Below are positions 1 through 10,639 of a DNA stretch of 64,000 nucleotides, in pieces; within the stretch, counting starts at the first letter, position 1, and every line of letters begins with the position of its first letter. Origin of the DNA: Turritopsis dohrnii (lineage: Eukaryota; Cnidaria; Hydrozoa; Anthoathecata; Oceaniidae); NCBI GenBank assembly GCA_027922465.2, contig BQMF02000011.1:1116001-1180000 (forward strand), in the 5' to 3' direction. The notes below the pieces were generated by a model. That model was given only the letters and a program-made list of their open reading frames with translations. It was not told the origin of the DNA and searched no databases. The position numbers were made by a program, and so were the translations under genes.

Positions 1-2
1 GG

Positions 3-120
3 TTCGGAAACAAAATACGTCGTCCAAATCAACGTAAAAAACGATTTTACAAACCAAGAAAAATTGCCGAAAACGAAGTCATCTTTACATCATCGGAAAG
101 TGAAACTGATGAGACAGTTT
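3..120 (+). CDS. C-terminal end of an unidentified protein, cut by the window edge
   Basis: Frame 3 is open from the window edge to a TAA at 118-120 and gives about 38 residues. The first half is rich in Lys and Arg; the end is acidic and Ser-rich (SSESETDETV). This could be the last exon of a gene or the tail of a transposon ORF. No family is recognised, and no canonical AATAAA follows closely. Confidence 0.3.
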
Positions 121-430
121 AAGTAATAATATCATATCATACATATTATTGTATGCAGCGATAACATTTCTTCAGAAGATCTTTTGTTTTTATTCGTGTT
201 GTTTATTATGCAGCTAGAAGCAAAGATGTGTAGCTCTTTGCGTTTCCTTGCTTTTCATATCCCTTCCCTTGAAATTTTTAGAAGTGACTGGTAACAACGT
301 TAGATGACCGGTAGAAATGCCTTCAGTGCCGGTCATCGTGACCGGCATGTGAAAAAAAATTATTTCAGGGCCTGAACTTAGTTCCAGCTGACTAAGATTG
401 GAAAAAATTCCAACAAGTTATGGATTGGTA
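121..430. other. Non-coding stretch with a short palindrome; probable LINE 3' remnant at its right end
   Basis: No gene is visible. Positions 327-347 form a perfect hairpin (9 bp arms around a TCG loop, TGCCGGTCA/TGACCGGCA). The last few tens of bases before 430 would rejoin the LINE reading frame if the 431-1892 insertion were absent: on the minus strand the frame runs through the junction and stops within four codons. They are therefore probably LINE sequence. Confidence 0.35.
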
Positions 431-1892
431 CCGTGAGTTGGGGCGAGATTCAACTCTGTGGGGCGAGATTCAACATGCCAAAATCAAGCTGGTCAGTAAT
501 TCAAACACATTACATTTTTTAAAACTAAACCAAGTTATACAACACAAAAAAGATTTAAAGCAATCAAAACATTCATTAATGATTACCATTTAAGAGACTC
601 TGGCTATTAAAATGTCACGATCCATCAATTTCGTTATGTACGGGCTTCAAATGTTTTGACGTCAAAATAGCCCCGCTGAACAAAACGCGTTTTCCAAAAT
701 GGGAATGTTGTTTTAGTTTCTCTGTGAGAAAAATGTTTTCATAAATTTCATTTCGGTTCGTTAGATTTTGATATACGATGGTAAAAAGTTGTTATAAGAA
801 ATAGTTTAAAATTTTAGGTTTTGACAACAGGTTTGTATAGAATTTCATAAATGGTCAGCGGTTTTTTTGGTGTGAATCACAACTACACCACACGCGGTTG
901 CTTGAAAATGAAAGTGAATGCCTGGTTTCTACATTGCAAATCGGTTAAGTTGAGCCTATTAGGATGAGTTCTAGTCATAGTCAGAGATTTCAAATCTTGT
1001 GACAAAAAGTTGTAGATTGCATTTTAAATGAAATATTGTCAGACAAGTATTAATTCAATATTAACATCGGAAGCAAAAAGAAATATACGACGCACAATAT
1101 CATTTTTTGTTATTTTATTTTTTTCCTTTGCAACAATGAAACTGCTTTTTCTCCAGATTTATTGTCAAATAATTCTTTTGTGCATATTTAATGGTTGTGC
1201 ACTCAAGATGAAATTTTGCGCTGCAACTATCACACACGATCCAGCGACTTTCACTCTCGTCGTCCCATTTTTGATCACATTTTTTGCAGACCCATTCCTC
1301 TTCCGTTTTACTTTTCAAATCGTTGGGTTGCAGGGCTCTTCCCGGAATTATATCATTACCGGGGGCCACTGAAGAAGATTTTCCATCTCTCGAATTCATT
1401 GTCCGGTGGTGAATCTTTTCAACTGAGTACTAATGGGAGTTGATGGAGTGTATACGGTGTGCACTTTTTAATCTTTGCACAAAACCCTTTACAAAGTAAT
1501 TGCAGAGTCATCAATTCTGTCCATCGTTCTCTCCATCATTGCGTAAGACCCGCCGATAAGCTTTGTAGGTGCGCTGGGTTGGACGGAAAGGTGTTTTAGA
1601 GGGCGATATTGCTCATTGAAAACCGTCTTTGAAAAATAAATTTTGCGCACAGTGATCAATCATCTCCTTCAGTTTGTTTCACTACATAGCTTCCACCCAC
1701 GCACCCCAAAATACGACCCGCGCATTAGTAGCTTTTATAAATTTATTGTAGAGTGTAGTATAGATTACATCTTGGTTCAGATATGCGATGTTGTTGTTTT
1801 GAAATTTCGAATTATTTTGTTGAATGTTGTGGTCTGGATAATGGTGCTGTTGAATCTCATCCCACTGAGTTGAATCTCACCCCAACTCACGG
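431..1892 (-). mobile_element. Deleted DNA transposon (pogo/Tc1-like), 45 bp TIRs, TA target site
   Basis: Positions 431-475 and 1848-1892 are inverted copies of each other with only a few mismatches, beginning CCGTGAGTTGGGG. Each arm holds two direct copies of a GGGGYGAGATTCAAC unit, a likely transposase-binding repeat. A TA lies directly outside both ends (429-430 and 1893-1894), as in the Tc1/mariner/pogo group. The only coding remnant inside is a PHD-finger fragment on the minus strand, so this copy cannot move by itself. It sits inside the LINE to its right. Confidence 0.75.
1115..1399 (-). pseudogene. PHD-finger fragment of a transposon protein
   Basis: This is a 94-residue minus-strand ORF. 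After a Ser/Gly-rich lead come CKKC, then W-x2-C-D-x-C, then FHLEC, and a final Cys-Cys pair: the Cys4-His-Cys3 order of a PHD-type zinc finger. The frame stays open for about eleven codons upstream of the ATG and then hits a stop, so it is the C-terminal part of a longer protein. Pogo- and jerky-like transposases of invertebrates often carry such a finger at the C-terminus. The TA-flanked TIRs around it support that reading. The DDE catalytic domain is not present. Chromatin reading by this fragment is not implied. Confidence 0.6.
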
Positions 1893-1894
1893 TA

Positions 1895-2545
1895 GGTAAT
1901 AGAGTGTATTCCGAAGGATTTAGTATTGACTGAGGGTTTAGATAGAGTGCCCATTGACTTTCCTCTAGAAATTCATGTGATAGCTTAGAAAATTTGATAG
2001 TACTCTGAATGTGACGAGGTAACTGATGATTGAGGGCTGAATGTATGAATAATACATTGCAGGTTTTGACAAGATCAAAGATAGTAAGAAAACCAAGTTT
2101 AGCAAAGAGAGGTTTGGAAGGGGTGAGATGAGGAGAGAATGTGATAATACGAGCAGCAGATTTTTGAAGTAGGAGGATACGTTTAGTGATAAAGGATTCT
2201 TGTTGAGCCCAGACCTGGCAACCATAGCGTAAGGGAGATGAGAAGATAGCATGATAAATAGAAAGAAGAACGAAATGAGGAACAAAGCTGTCGGATTTTA
2301 CAGAGGGCACCATTAGCCCTACGAAGTTTCATGGAAAGAGCATCAGTAATGCTTTTTCCAGTTTAAGTTTTGATCCAAGTGTACTCCAAGATATTTAATA
2401 TGTTCACTTGGCTGAAGTCTTTTCCCATTAATCTTAAGTCTTAGGTTAAAATTAGATGGTTTACATTTGGATTTGAAGAGAACAAACTCAGTTTTGCTTG
2501 TGTTTAGAGATATTTTTTTGGCGTTGAGCCAATGAATGAGAAGCT
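1895..2545 (-). pseudogene. LINE reverse transcriptase, thumb and C-terminal region
   Basis: Minus-strand frames in this stretch give the segment that follows the RT catalytic box in jockey-type LINEs: 'LNTSKTEFVLFKSK' and 'HIKYLGVHLDQNLNWKKH', then after a frameshift the C-terminal 'RYGCQVWAQ' and 'LQKSAARIITF' motifs. The last open frame (2313 down to 1777) reads across the junction into the inverted repeat of the transposon at 1848-1892, so its final residues are not LINE sequence. Confidence 0.7.
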
Positions 2546-2551
2546 TTAGGT

Positions 2552-3850
2552 CTATGTTGACCTAAGGGCTTGGTGAAGATCATTGATATAGAGAAGAAAC
2601 AAAAGTGGTCCCAAGACCGAACCTTGTGGAATCCCATATTTAATTAATTTAAGTGTTGAATTCAAGTTTGAAATTTTCACAAACTGTGTTCTATGAGAGA
2701 GATAGGTCCTGAACCATCTATTCGCAGTTCCTCTAACACCATAATAAGATAGTTTTTGACATAGAATTTCATGGTCCACAGTGTCGAATGCTTTCTGTAG
2801 ATCAACAAATACCCCAACAGCAAACTGACCCTGGTCTAGAGCTGAGCGGATACGTTCAGTGATGCTTATTAAAGCATGTGAAGTAGAGTAGTTTTTGCGG
2901 AAGCCAAATTGTCTCTCATACAAGGTGTTGTGTTTTTCAAGAAACATTATGAGACGTGAGTACATTAATTTTTCAAGAATTTTGTCAATGTTAGATAGAA
3001 GAGATATTGGTCGGTAGTTGGAGACTTCCAGGGGAGCTCCCTTTTTGAAAACAGGAGTAACAGCAGAGGTTTTTAAAAGAGAAGGAAAGACACCAGTAGA
3101 GAAGGAAAGATTAAAGATTTTATGTAATGGATGCGAGATTTCAAATTTGAGAAGTTTAAGAATGTTGTTTTCAATACTATAAGGACCGTTTGCTTTATTA
3201 TCAGATAAAGAATTAATAAGCTTTGCAACCTCGTCAGCGGTTACAGGAGATATATTGAATGATTCCATGAAACAGTTAGGGCATTTTAAGTATTGAGAAA
3301 AATGTTTTGAGGTATAGGGGATTGAAGCCCTTATAGTATCACCAACAGAGGAGAAGTAATTATTGAATGTATTGGCTACAGTAGAAGGGTCAGAGGTGAT
3401 GTCACCATTAACAGATATCAAATAAGAATTGAGATTAGAGGAGGAGCTAACAGATATTATTTCTTTCACTCCTTTCCAGATATTTTTAATGTTATTGATA
3501 TTGGAATTAAAGTACTCAGAATAATAACTTTTCTTACTTATTCTACACAATGAGACAATTTGGTTTCTGTAACGCTTATATTGTAAGTGAAGAGAAGATT
3601 TTAAAGATGGATCTTTAGTTTTAACAAATTGTTTGAGAAGTCTATCTCTGGTTGACATAGACTTCTTAATTCCTGGAGTTATCCAGGGTTTTGATAAAAA
3701 TTTAATTTGTTTCTTGGTCAGTTTGATGAGAGGCACATGTTGATCTACTAAATTCATAGTAGTGGTATAAAATATTTCAAAAGAGGTATTGACATTACCA
3801 GCAGTTAGTTCAAGTTTACAATCCCAATCAATATCAAAATAGTCTAGCAT
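2552..3850 (-). pseudogene. LINE reverse transcriptase domain, catalytic FADD box missing
   Basis: This is a 432-residue open frame. It shows RT fingers and palm landmarks in order: 'VTPVFKKG' and 'NYRPISLLSNIDKILEK' (about residues 265-295), 'RQFGFRKNYSTSHAL' (about 315-330), palm motif A 'VFVDLQKAFDTVDH' (about 345-360), and motif B 'YGIPQGSVLGPLLFLLYIND' (about 405-425). The frame ends a few residues later. The next LINE sequence, 'VNIDLKLLIHWLNAKK', follows directly in another frame, so the stretch that should carry the F/Y-A-D-D catalytic pair has been deleted at about 2555. The enzyme is dead. Confidence 0.85.
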
Positions 3851-4640
3851 AAAATTTTCTTGATCGAATTTTGACGCTTGTAGGTAGGAGTATTTGTGGG
3901 GTTTGACTTTTCAGAGTTGAGAAGAAATATAAATTGCGGAAGATGATCAGAGATGCTACAAACTAAATTACCTGTAATAAGCTTGAATTTAGATGAAGAG
4001 ACAAAAATGTTGTCAATGAGAGTTTTTGATGAATTTGTTATCCGAGTAGGAAAGAGAATAGTGGGGGAAAGAGAATAGGAACCAAGAATGTCTAAAAAAC
4101 TGGAGCACTGAGAGTTTTCAGAATTCAGTAAATCAATATTAAAGTCACCCAACAAAGTCAAGGTTTTATTTTCCTTGCACGCTTTCTCCAGAAGAGGAGT
4201 TAAATAGTCAGAATTAAATTCCTGAATAGGCATCAGAGGATTTTTGTAAATTGAGCCAACCAGTATGTTGCCTTTTTTTCCCTTGGGTTATTTCAACAAA
4301 CACCGATTCAAGCTGTTTAGATTTATATAATATCTTTGCTAGATAATTGCGAGGTTTATATGAGAGATTGCTTGAGATGTACAGTAGAGCACCTCCAGCT
4401 GAAGAATCAGTTGGAGTGTGTAAATGAGAATAGTTAGGAAGTGAAAAATTTATAGGAGGAAATGCAGATTTAAATCTAGTTTCGGTTATAGCAATAATAC
4501 CAAAAAGATGCTTAAGGCTAAGTAAAAGTGTATTTATGGAGCTCTTCGAAATGGGAATTTAGTGAAGCAATATTTAAGTGGAAGGCAGAAAAAGACTTAG
4601 ATTTATTCTTGATCAATTGAAACTTGTCACAGTCATAGTA
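3844..4640 (-). pseudogene. LINE endonuclease domain (exonuclease-endonuclease-phosphatase fold)
   Basis: Reading the minus strand upward from 3844, one frame gives 'LLGDFNIDLL', 'TLIDNIFVSS' and 'SISDHLPQF', the GDFN, D-x-I-F and SDH motifs of APE-type LINE endonucleases. The same frame continues upstream of the first ATG (4233) through 'GGALLYISSNLSYKPRNY' and 'IIAITETR'. After one frameshift near 4530 it reaches 'HLNIASLNSHFEEL' at about 4575. The domain is nearly complete but frameshifted at both ends, including against the downstream RT near 3880. Confidence 0.8.
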
Positions 4641-4660
4641 CTTGCAGTTTAAGTTTAAGT

Positions 4661-5520
4661 TTAAGACGGAATTTCAAGCACGCAAGCTTTCACGGACGAA
4701 GCTATCATATCAGCTGACAGTTCCTCCCATGATTTGGTTACCCATTGGACAATGAGCCGGCGACGAACTGGTTTCATGTTTACCCGTTTCTGTAAATTTG
4801 TGCTCCCATTTGCAAGTCATTCTTCAAACAATTCCTCCTGTGTTCTTCCTTTGAACGGTTTGTTTCAAACCAAATCAGGAGCCTCAGCCTGTATGTACTT
4901 AGTGCAACCACCTGGCCCTATTGCAGATTTGCATTTTGCTGTTGGAGTTTTCTTTTAACATTCTCCGTCCATTATTAAATGAGCCTTAAATGAATCCCAG
5001 GCCAATAGTCTTTTCTAAAAAAAAGCTGTCCAATAATTTCATCACACCAACCCAGAGTAAGATCTTCATTCATCCAACCATTGGCACTACTAGTGGCAGA
5101 ACAGTGACTTTTTTGATTTTCTTTTAGCACCTGCAAATACAATGAATGCTTTTCATTCCATTGGTTTTGGCTGCCAAACAAACTCACACACATATTCTCG
5201 TGTCCGGTTGTTTTCATAAGGACATGTTTTGACCCAATAATTTCTACAGTCTTATTTGATATCATATCATTCTATACTGGAGTTTCATCTATTGCAATTA
5301 TGTCGTTGTTGAGAAATTAATGTTGCCTTTGCAACCGTGGACATAGGTAACATATGCAACTAAGGGATCAATCAAAATGGATGGATCATTTTTAGCAGTA
5401 GTTGTCTTTCTTCAAAATGAAAAACCATGTCTTCTCATTAGACTTTTCACGCCAACCTCTGCTTGCCACAAAAGAATCTTGGACTACAGGATCATCATTC
5501 TTTTTGTCCTTAAACATGAT
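4661..5520 (-). pseudogene. Pogo/jerky-like DDE transposase, decayed
   Basis: On the minus strand, frames give a CENP-B/Tc5-type helix-turn-helix remnant 'DSFVASRGWREK' (about 5480-5440), then 'NDIIAIDETPV' (about 5300), which carries the first catalytic Asp in the I-D-E-T-P motif typical of pogo transposases. Next come 'VLMKTTGHEN' and 'ANGWMNEDLTLGW' (5230-5050), and past several in-frame stops 'GPGGCTKYIQA' and 'RRRLIVQWVTKSWEEL', ending in a TAA at 4661-4663. Stops and at least two frameshifts show it is non-functional. The LINE abuts its 3' end. Confidence 0.75.
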
Positions 5521-5955
5521 CATTTTCCTGCTATGATGGAACATTTTCATCTGTTGTTGGTAAAAGAGCACCGAAGAAGACTTGGTTTTGTAGGTCGTCT
5601 TCAACTTCTAGACCATACATTTTGTTTTGTAGGTCGTCTTCAACTTCTAGATGATACATTTTCTCCATGTTAAATATCCGTGCAACAGATCTATTAGCAG
5701 CCCTCTGAATTAGGAAAAACGACTGACAGCAAAAAATGCCGTCGTATTTGAAAATTGCAATGACAGGATCATCATTCTTTTTGTCCTTAAACATGATCAA
5801 ATTCCTGCTATGATGGAACATTTTCATCTGTTGTTGGTAAAAGAGCAGCGAAGAAGACTTGCAATATCCGTGCAACAGATCTATTAACAGCCCTCTGAAT
5901 TAGGAAAAACGACTGACAGCAAAAAATGCCGTCGTATTTGAAAATTGCAATGACA
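5487..5955. repeat. Imperfect tandem duplication, about 280 bp unit
   Basis: The block at 5487-5583 recurs almost unchanged at 5765-5861, and the block at about 5672-5764 recurs at about 5860-5955. A shorter piece (GTTTTGTAGGTCGTCTTC plus the next bases) is itself repeated at about 5584 and 5623. The minus-strand frames across it look like the decayed N-terminal half of the neighbouring pogo-like transposase, so the duplication arose within that remnant. Confidence 0.75.
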
Positions 5956-6087
5956 GATCATGACGGCAAAAAAATGCGGTAATGTAAGATGTTAACGACG
6001 TCAAGACTTGATTGATTTATTCCAGTAAAACTTTGGTGTAAAATAATAAAATCAGGAACTAAATACTTTATAAATCAATAGTGCTAG

Positions 6088-6513
6088 TAGTCCAGGAGCT
6101 CTCAACATGTCTATCTACCTCATTTTCCTCAGAATTTTAACCCATCTAGCGGCAATAGGTATTTATTGAATAGTGTAAAACGCTCGGTCAGACGGGATAT
6201 TAGCGGTTCCTTCAGATCCCAGGACCAAAACAAGTTAGGTACGTTTTATCTACCTCATAAGCCTCAGGTCTGAAATTTTGCCCAAGTCTTAACAATGTAT
6301 CAGGCATACCAAATATCATAAATCTGACCAAAATTTCTGGTTCCTTCTAAGGATCCGATCCCAACAAAGGTGCAGGACCAAAAGGGTACTTTATCTACCT
6401 CATAAGCCTCAGATCTGAAATTTTGCCCAAGTCTTAATGTATCAGGCATACCTAAAGTCATAAGTCTGACAAAAATTCCCGGTTCCTTTCAAGAATCTGA
6501 CTCCAAAAATGTT
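6088..6513 (+). repeat. Left terminal inverted repeat of the Academ-like element
   Basis: The arm matches the reverse complement of 9596-10093. It holds two tandem copies of a subunit that starts TACCTCATAAGCCTCAG (6251 and 6396, period 145). A more outer variant with the same TACCTCAT start lies at about 6116. Confidence 0.8.
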
Positions 6514-6944
6514 CATTAATAATTAAAAAGGGATTCCGTGTACCTCACAATCTTTTGAGACCGAGTATTGAATAAACGTTTTCATAAACGTTTTTAAAAT
6601 GTACTCTTTAATAAAAACAGATTTCTAAATATCGTCGCTATTTTGCATGATATTGTGCCATTAGTTTCTAGAAAAGAATAATAATGTAACTTAGAAGGAT
6701 CATAGAAATATGAAAAGGGTTAGGGTTAGGATTCATTGGAGTTTTTAAATAAGAATATCAAAGCTGCTTGACTTACGTTGTTCAGCTATTCACCATCAGA
6801 AATATCGTCCTCGTCTTCTGTATCGCTTTCGCTCGTGTTACCCTCTTCGTCTTCTGTAAAATGAAAACATTTAATCTGTTTAAAATCTCACAATGAGAAG
6901 GGACGAAAATAGGATTGAAAAAGTAGAAATATTTTTGGTGTGAT

Positions 6945-8760
6945 TTAATACTTATTCATAAAAGAACTTTTCATACCACTTTCTTCTGCAGAATCGATTT
7001 GAACAACATCAATGATTGAAGGTGCTGCATCTCCATTGAACCATTCAATTTTGTATTGTTCCTCATCTAGAATCCAGCCATAGTTTGTTGGTGAATCCGT
7101 GGATGTTGTTTTGTAAACAGCATTCTGCCACACTCGTGTCACGTATACCGATCGTTTTATTTTCTTCAACATAACTTTCCGGCACGGTGACATTGAACTG
7201 GAATCCATCCACTTTACATTGTGCACCAATTTATCAGTTTACGTTTTGGGTTTGTATTTCTAAACATATCGACTCCGCATTCATTGACAGATGATATATT
7301 CTCTTGTCGCCATACATCGGACATACAAATTTTTCGATCACATCTACACATCCCCTTCTCGAACTACTTCCAAGCTTGCTAAAAGCATCGCTAATAAACT
7401 CAGTTTCAATGGTCTCGTCTTTCCTTTCCGGTTAAATGAATCCGTATAGTCACAACCAGTAAAGTTGTGATAAGCAGGTCGTGCTTTGCAAAGGTTTTCT
7501 CCAAACGTTTTGTAAATTTTGTTGACATTGATAAAACGGAGGGTAATGTTTGATTGTTGACCTGCCTCGACCCAAATACTTCCATTTGGCAGCTTCTCTA
7601 AACAACCTAGCAATATCAAAAGAACATCCGTATCAACGATCCTCACAACAAGTTCTCTATCTGGTGTAGATGGTACACCATTCTTGTATCTGCCTCTGGG
7701 AGGAACAAAATCTTTCTTCTAAGTCTTGATGTACTATCCTACCATCTGATTTATAGGAATAACACAAATCTTAATCATTGAGGTATAGTTTTTTTGTTCC
7801 CAAGATTTAAGCAGCCATATCGCTTTTCCATTCGTTTGCAAGAAAGGTTACAAGTGCTTCTTTAAACTGATCTTTGCACATTGCAGCTAGCCAGTTACGT
7901 ACCAGGACGCTTTTGCTCAGGTGCAGTTATTTGATATGAGTTTTCTCTTACATCCGATCATTTGTTTCTTTCTGTATATTGGATTGACGGAGATGTTGTT
8001 TTATCAAAAACCAGATGGATATTTTGACCTTTGTGTCTACAGGCCATCTGGAGAACATGTCTTGCAACGCCACTGAATGTTGCTGGTGGATCATACAGCA
8101 AATGTAACATGAACATTCCATCAATTATCGTCACATCAACTTCTTTTGGCAGGGACGAAATCACCTCTTTCTTCAACACTTTCAGAAGTTTAGACTTCGG
8201 AGTTTTTTGCATTGTTCCATCAACGTAGCTCAACAATAAAGGGAAAGGTGTGACAGGGTTTCCCAATACATGCTATATATCAACCTTTGCTTGCAAAGCA
8301 TGAAAGAGTATGCTACCAAACACATCCCATGTCAGTGATACGAAACAATCCTTTGATCACCTGATGATATTCTATACTTTCCACTTTCTGTCGCAAAGGT
8401 TTTCACTTTGTTTTTCTTTATGGGCTCCGTGTAACTTAGTGGTTCAGCATTGCAGTCTGTAATGAAAGCACCACGGGCATGGAACCAGTATGTTTGACAT
8501 TGAGAAGAAAAGTTGCAGTTTCATCAGAAGCAGCCTTGCCAGTAGAAATGTTAAAAAGGCGTTCTTTATTAATATCAGCATTGAACAGATTCACTGTTTG
8601 ACTGATCGACTCACGAATAGTGTCCATTATTTTTCTTAACAGGATGTGGTTTCAGTTCTTCAGAGATGTCATCTTTTGTAGATAAATCCAGATCTTCAAA
8701 AACTTTGGAAATGATTGACACTCTAATGAAATCATCGGTCTCAGCCATCACCAGTTTTTG
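6945..8760 (-). pseudogene. XPG/FEN-like nuclease protein of the Academ-like transposon, decayed
   Basis: The N-terminus is at the high-coordinate end. The pieces in order are: 'RLFNISTGKAASDET' (8627-8436); 'VTIIDGMFMLHLLYDPP' with 'IHLVFDKTTSPSIQ' (8266-7958); 'PEADTRMVYHLH' in another frame (about 7700); 'VDTDVLLILLG' and 'FTGCDYTDSFNRKGK' (7646-7344); and a C-terminal 'MSPCRKVMLKKIKRSVY' plus 'YKIEWFNGDAAP' (7229-6945). The spaced acidic motifs (IDG, EADTRM, DTD, GCDY) resemble the metal-binding acids of FEN1/XPG nucleases. That assignment is motif reasoning only. Stops and frameshifts separate every piece. Confidence 0.55.
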
Positions 8761-9595
8761 TTTCCAACCTTTGTGCTTTTTATCTTTCTTGACTCAAAAT
8801 ATATCAATGACATGAAAAATTCCAGAGGCTGTTGAAGAAGTCATCTGTCTGTTTTTGTGATCTGGTGTTTGGAAGCTTGGTTTGAGGGTTTGAAATAGGT
8901 TTAAAGTTTTCAGCGTTCCTTCCAAGTGCTGTAAACTTTCTATAACATGTAATATGATATCCCTATACATCATTTATCTTATCTGACAGTTTTACGTTGC
9001 TGTACTTCAGTTGTTTCGAAACTCTAATTTTGTGGGATGTTTTTACATTTCCCCAACGAACTTGAATTGAATGTAATGATAGGCCCGACGTTAAAACCAT
9101 CACCATTATGCACCACAAAAACTTTACCTAAATTCATTATGCTATCTTAGTGCTAGAATTTTATTTTTATTTCATTTGCTTTTAGAATAGAAACTTTACT
9201 ACTGGAATAATCAGAGTGAGTAGGATCTAGGAAGCTTGAGATAAATATGAAGAAATTATCATACCTTCCTTTGAATTTACTTTACATTCCTTTATGTTCA
9301 TAATGTTACAGCTTTATCACAACAATTCAAACGACTGAACAAGTTAAAATTCACGAGTTAATCGACTTTTTCTTCTTGCAAAATCTTCTGATAAGTTTGA
9401 GAAATTCGAACGTTCTAATGTTTTTCTGGTTGAATTACTTTATAATAAAGAAATCCAAAAATCATATATAAGGGTTAAAGATAACGGGATAAGATAACGA
9501 GTTGTTGAGGTCAGCCGAGGCCCTAAGAGGAACCAGCGAAAACTGTTTGAGAAACGGAATAAATAAGAAATAGATCCAGCTCTTTTTGTCCTGAA
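8761..9595. other. Transposon interior without recognisable coding
   Basis: This lies between the decayed ORF and the right arm of the Academ-like element. It is AT-rich with scattered stops in all frames. Nothing further is recognised. Confidence 0.4.
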
Positions 9596-10093
9596 CATTT
9601 TTTGCAGTCAGATCCTTAGGAACCAGAACTTTTGGTCAGATTTATGATTTTAGGGATGCCTGAGACATTGTTAAGACTTGGGCAAAATTTCAGATCTGAG
9701 GCTTATGAGGTAGATAAAGTACCCTTTTGGCCCTGCACCTTTGTTGGGGTCAGATCCTTAGAAGGAACCGGAAATTTTGGTCAGATTGATGATATTTGGT
9801 ATGCCTGATACATTGTTAAGACTTGGGCAAAATTTCAAATCTGAGGCTATTTATTATTTTTATGTACTTTTTACTTTTAGTAATATATATATCCAAAGTT
9901 TCAAGTCTGAGGCTTATGAGGTAGATAAACGTCCCTTTTTACCTAACTTGTTTTGGTCCTGGGACCTGAAGGAACCGCTAATATCCCGTCTGACCGAGCG
10001 TTTTACACTATTCAATAAATATCTATTGCCGCTAGATGGGTTAAAATTCTGAGGAAAATGAGGTAGATGGACATGTTGAGAGCTCCTGGACTA
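9596..10093 (-). repeat. Right terminal inverted repeat of the Academ-like element
   Basis: This is the complement of the left arm. It differs by a short AT-rich insertion at about 9848-9895. The same subunit ending in GAGGCTTATGAGGTAGATA appears at about 9700 and 9910. The outermost variant (GAGGAAAATGAGGTAGATGG) is at about 10050. Confidence 0.8.
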
Positions 10094-10277
10094 TAGCTAG
10101 AACAAGAAGTTACAAGATTTAAAATTGTAAACCACAGGGGCTTTGCTGTGGACTTGTCCTATTATTTGTTTGATTAGTCATTGTTTAAAAAGAATGAACC
10201 AATGCGTAACGAATCTTCACTAATTTCATGGCAAGCAAAGAGAAACTCAAATTATAGCCCCTGAAACTAGAGAGTAG

Positions 10278-10625
10278 GCTATTCAATATGACAAGTATTC
10301 AAAAGGAGTATACAAAGACAAAAAGAAAAAAATTGTGCCTGCTGAGATATCAAGCCTTTGTTATCATTTTCTTGGTCAATATAAAGAGAACCGGATAAAC
10401 GTTGAAATCACTGGTAAAAGGCAGAGAGAAGTTGGTTTGGTTGTCCCATACGATAAGAAATGTTCAGAAATCCTTAAAAGAATTAAAGAAGAGGGGCTTT
10501 TATTCGAAGCATTACAGTTTACTCATTTTCTAATTAGCATGCACACCCTATTACTTGACTTGACTTTTGAAAGTAGTATACAATTTAATAAGCAAATACC
10601 AGTATCCCGTTATGACAATGTTTGA
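10278..10625 (+). CDS. Unidentified small open frame
   Basis: The frame is open from 10278 to a stop at 10625 and has no ATG near its start. It encodes a Lys-rich stretch, then 'YHFLGQYKENRINVEI', 'KRQREVGLVVPYDKK' and a hydrophobic end. The composition looks protein-like for the first 75 residues. It lies just outside the Academ-like element. It may be an exon fragment, or transposon debris. No family is recognised. Confidence 0.25.
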   Translation, partial: AIQYDKYSKGVYKDKKKKIVPAEISSLCYHFLGQYKENRINVEITGKRQREVGLVVPYDKKCSEILKRIKEEGLLFEALQFTHFLISMHTLLLDLTFESSIQFNKQIPVSRYDNV

Positions 10626-10639
10626 ATGATCGATCAGGA

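Larger units (their letters stand above)
1895..4655 (-). mobile_element. Jockey/CR1-type LINE, 5'-truncated and broken
   Basis: Read on the minus strand, the element has an apurinic-type endonuclease (about 4640-3850), a reverse transcriptase (3850-2552), a thumb/connection region (about 2545-2330) and a C-terminal tail (2313-1895). It carries at least two frameshifts and one internal deletion. Its upstream edge is a short TTAAG-type repeat (about 4646-4665) directly abutting the end of a pogo-like transposase. Its 3' part is split by the 431-1892 transposon. The endonuclease plus RT order, with DFN and SDH motifs, places it among APE-type non-LTR retrotransposons. The clade (jockey, CR1 or L2) is not resolved. 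Confidence 0.85.
6088..10093 (-). mobile_element. Academ-like DNA transposon with long TIRs and TAG target duplication
   Basis: Left arm 6088-6513 and right arm about 9596-10093 are inverted copies of each other. The termini are TAGTCCAGGAGCTCTC and its complement, flanked by a candidate TAG direct repeat (6085-6087, 10094-10096). Each arm is built from tandem subunits of about 145 bp. Internal coding remnants on the minus strand (6945-8760) look like an XPG/FEN-type nuclease protein. Academ transposons are known to encode an XPG nuclease and make 3-4 bp target duplications, so Academ is the best fit. The copy is decayed and probably not autonomous. Confidence 0.7.

Noticed and set aside
1777..1895. 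The last 39 residues of the 178-residue minus-strand frame as LINE protein
   Set aside because: The frame crosses into the inverted repeat of the inserted transposon at 1892, so this end is an accidental fusion.
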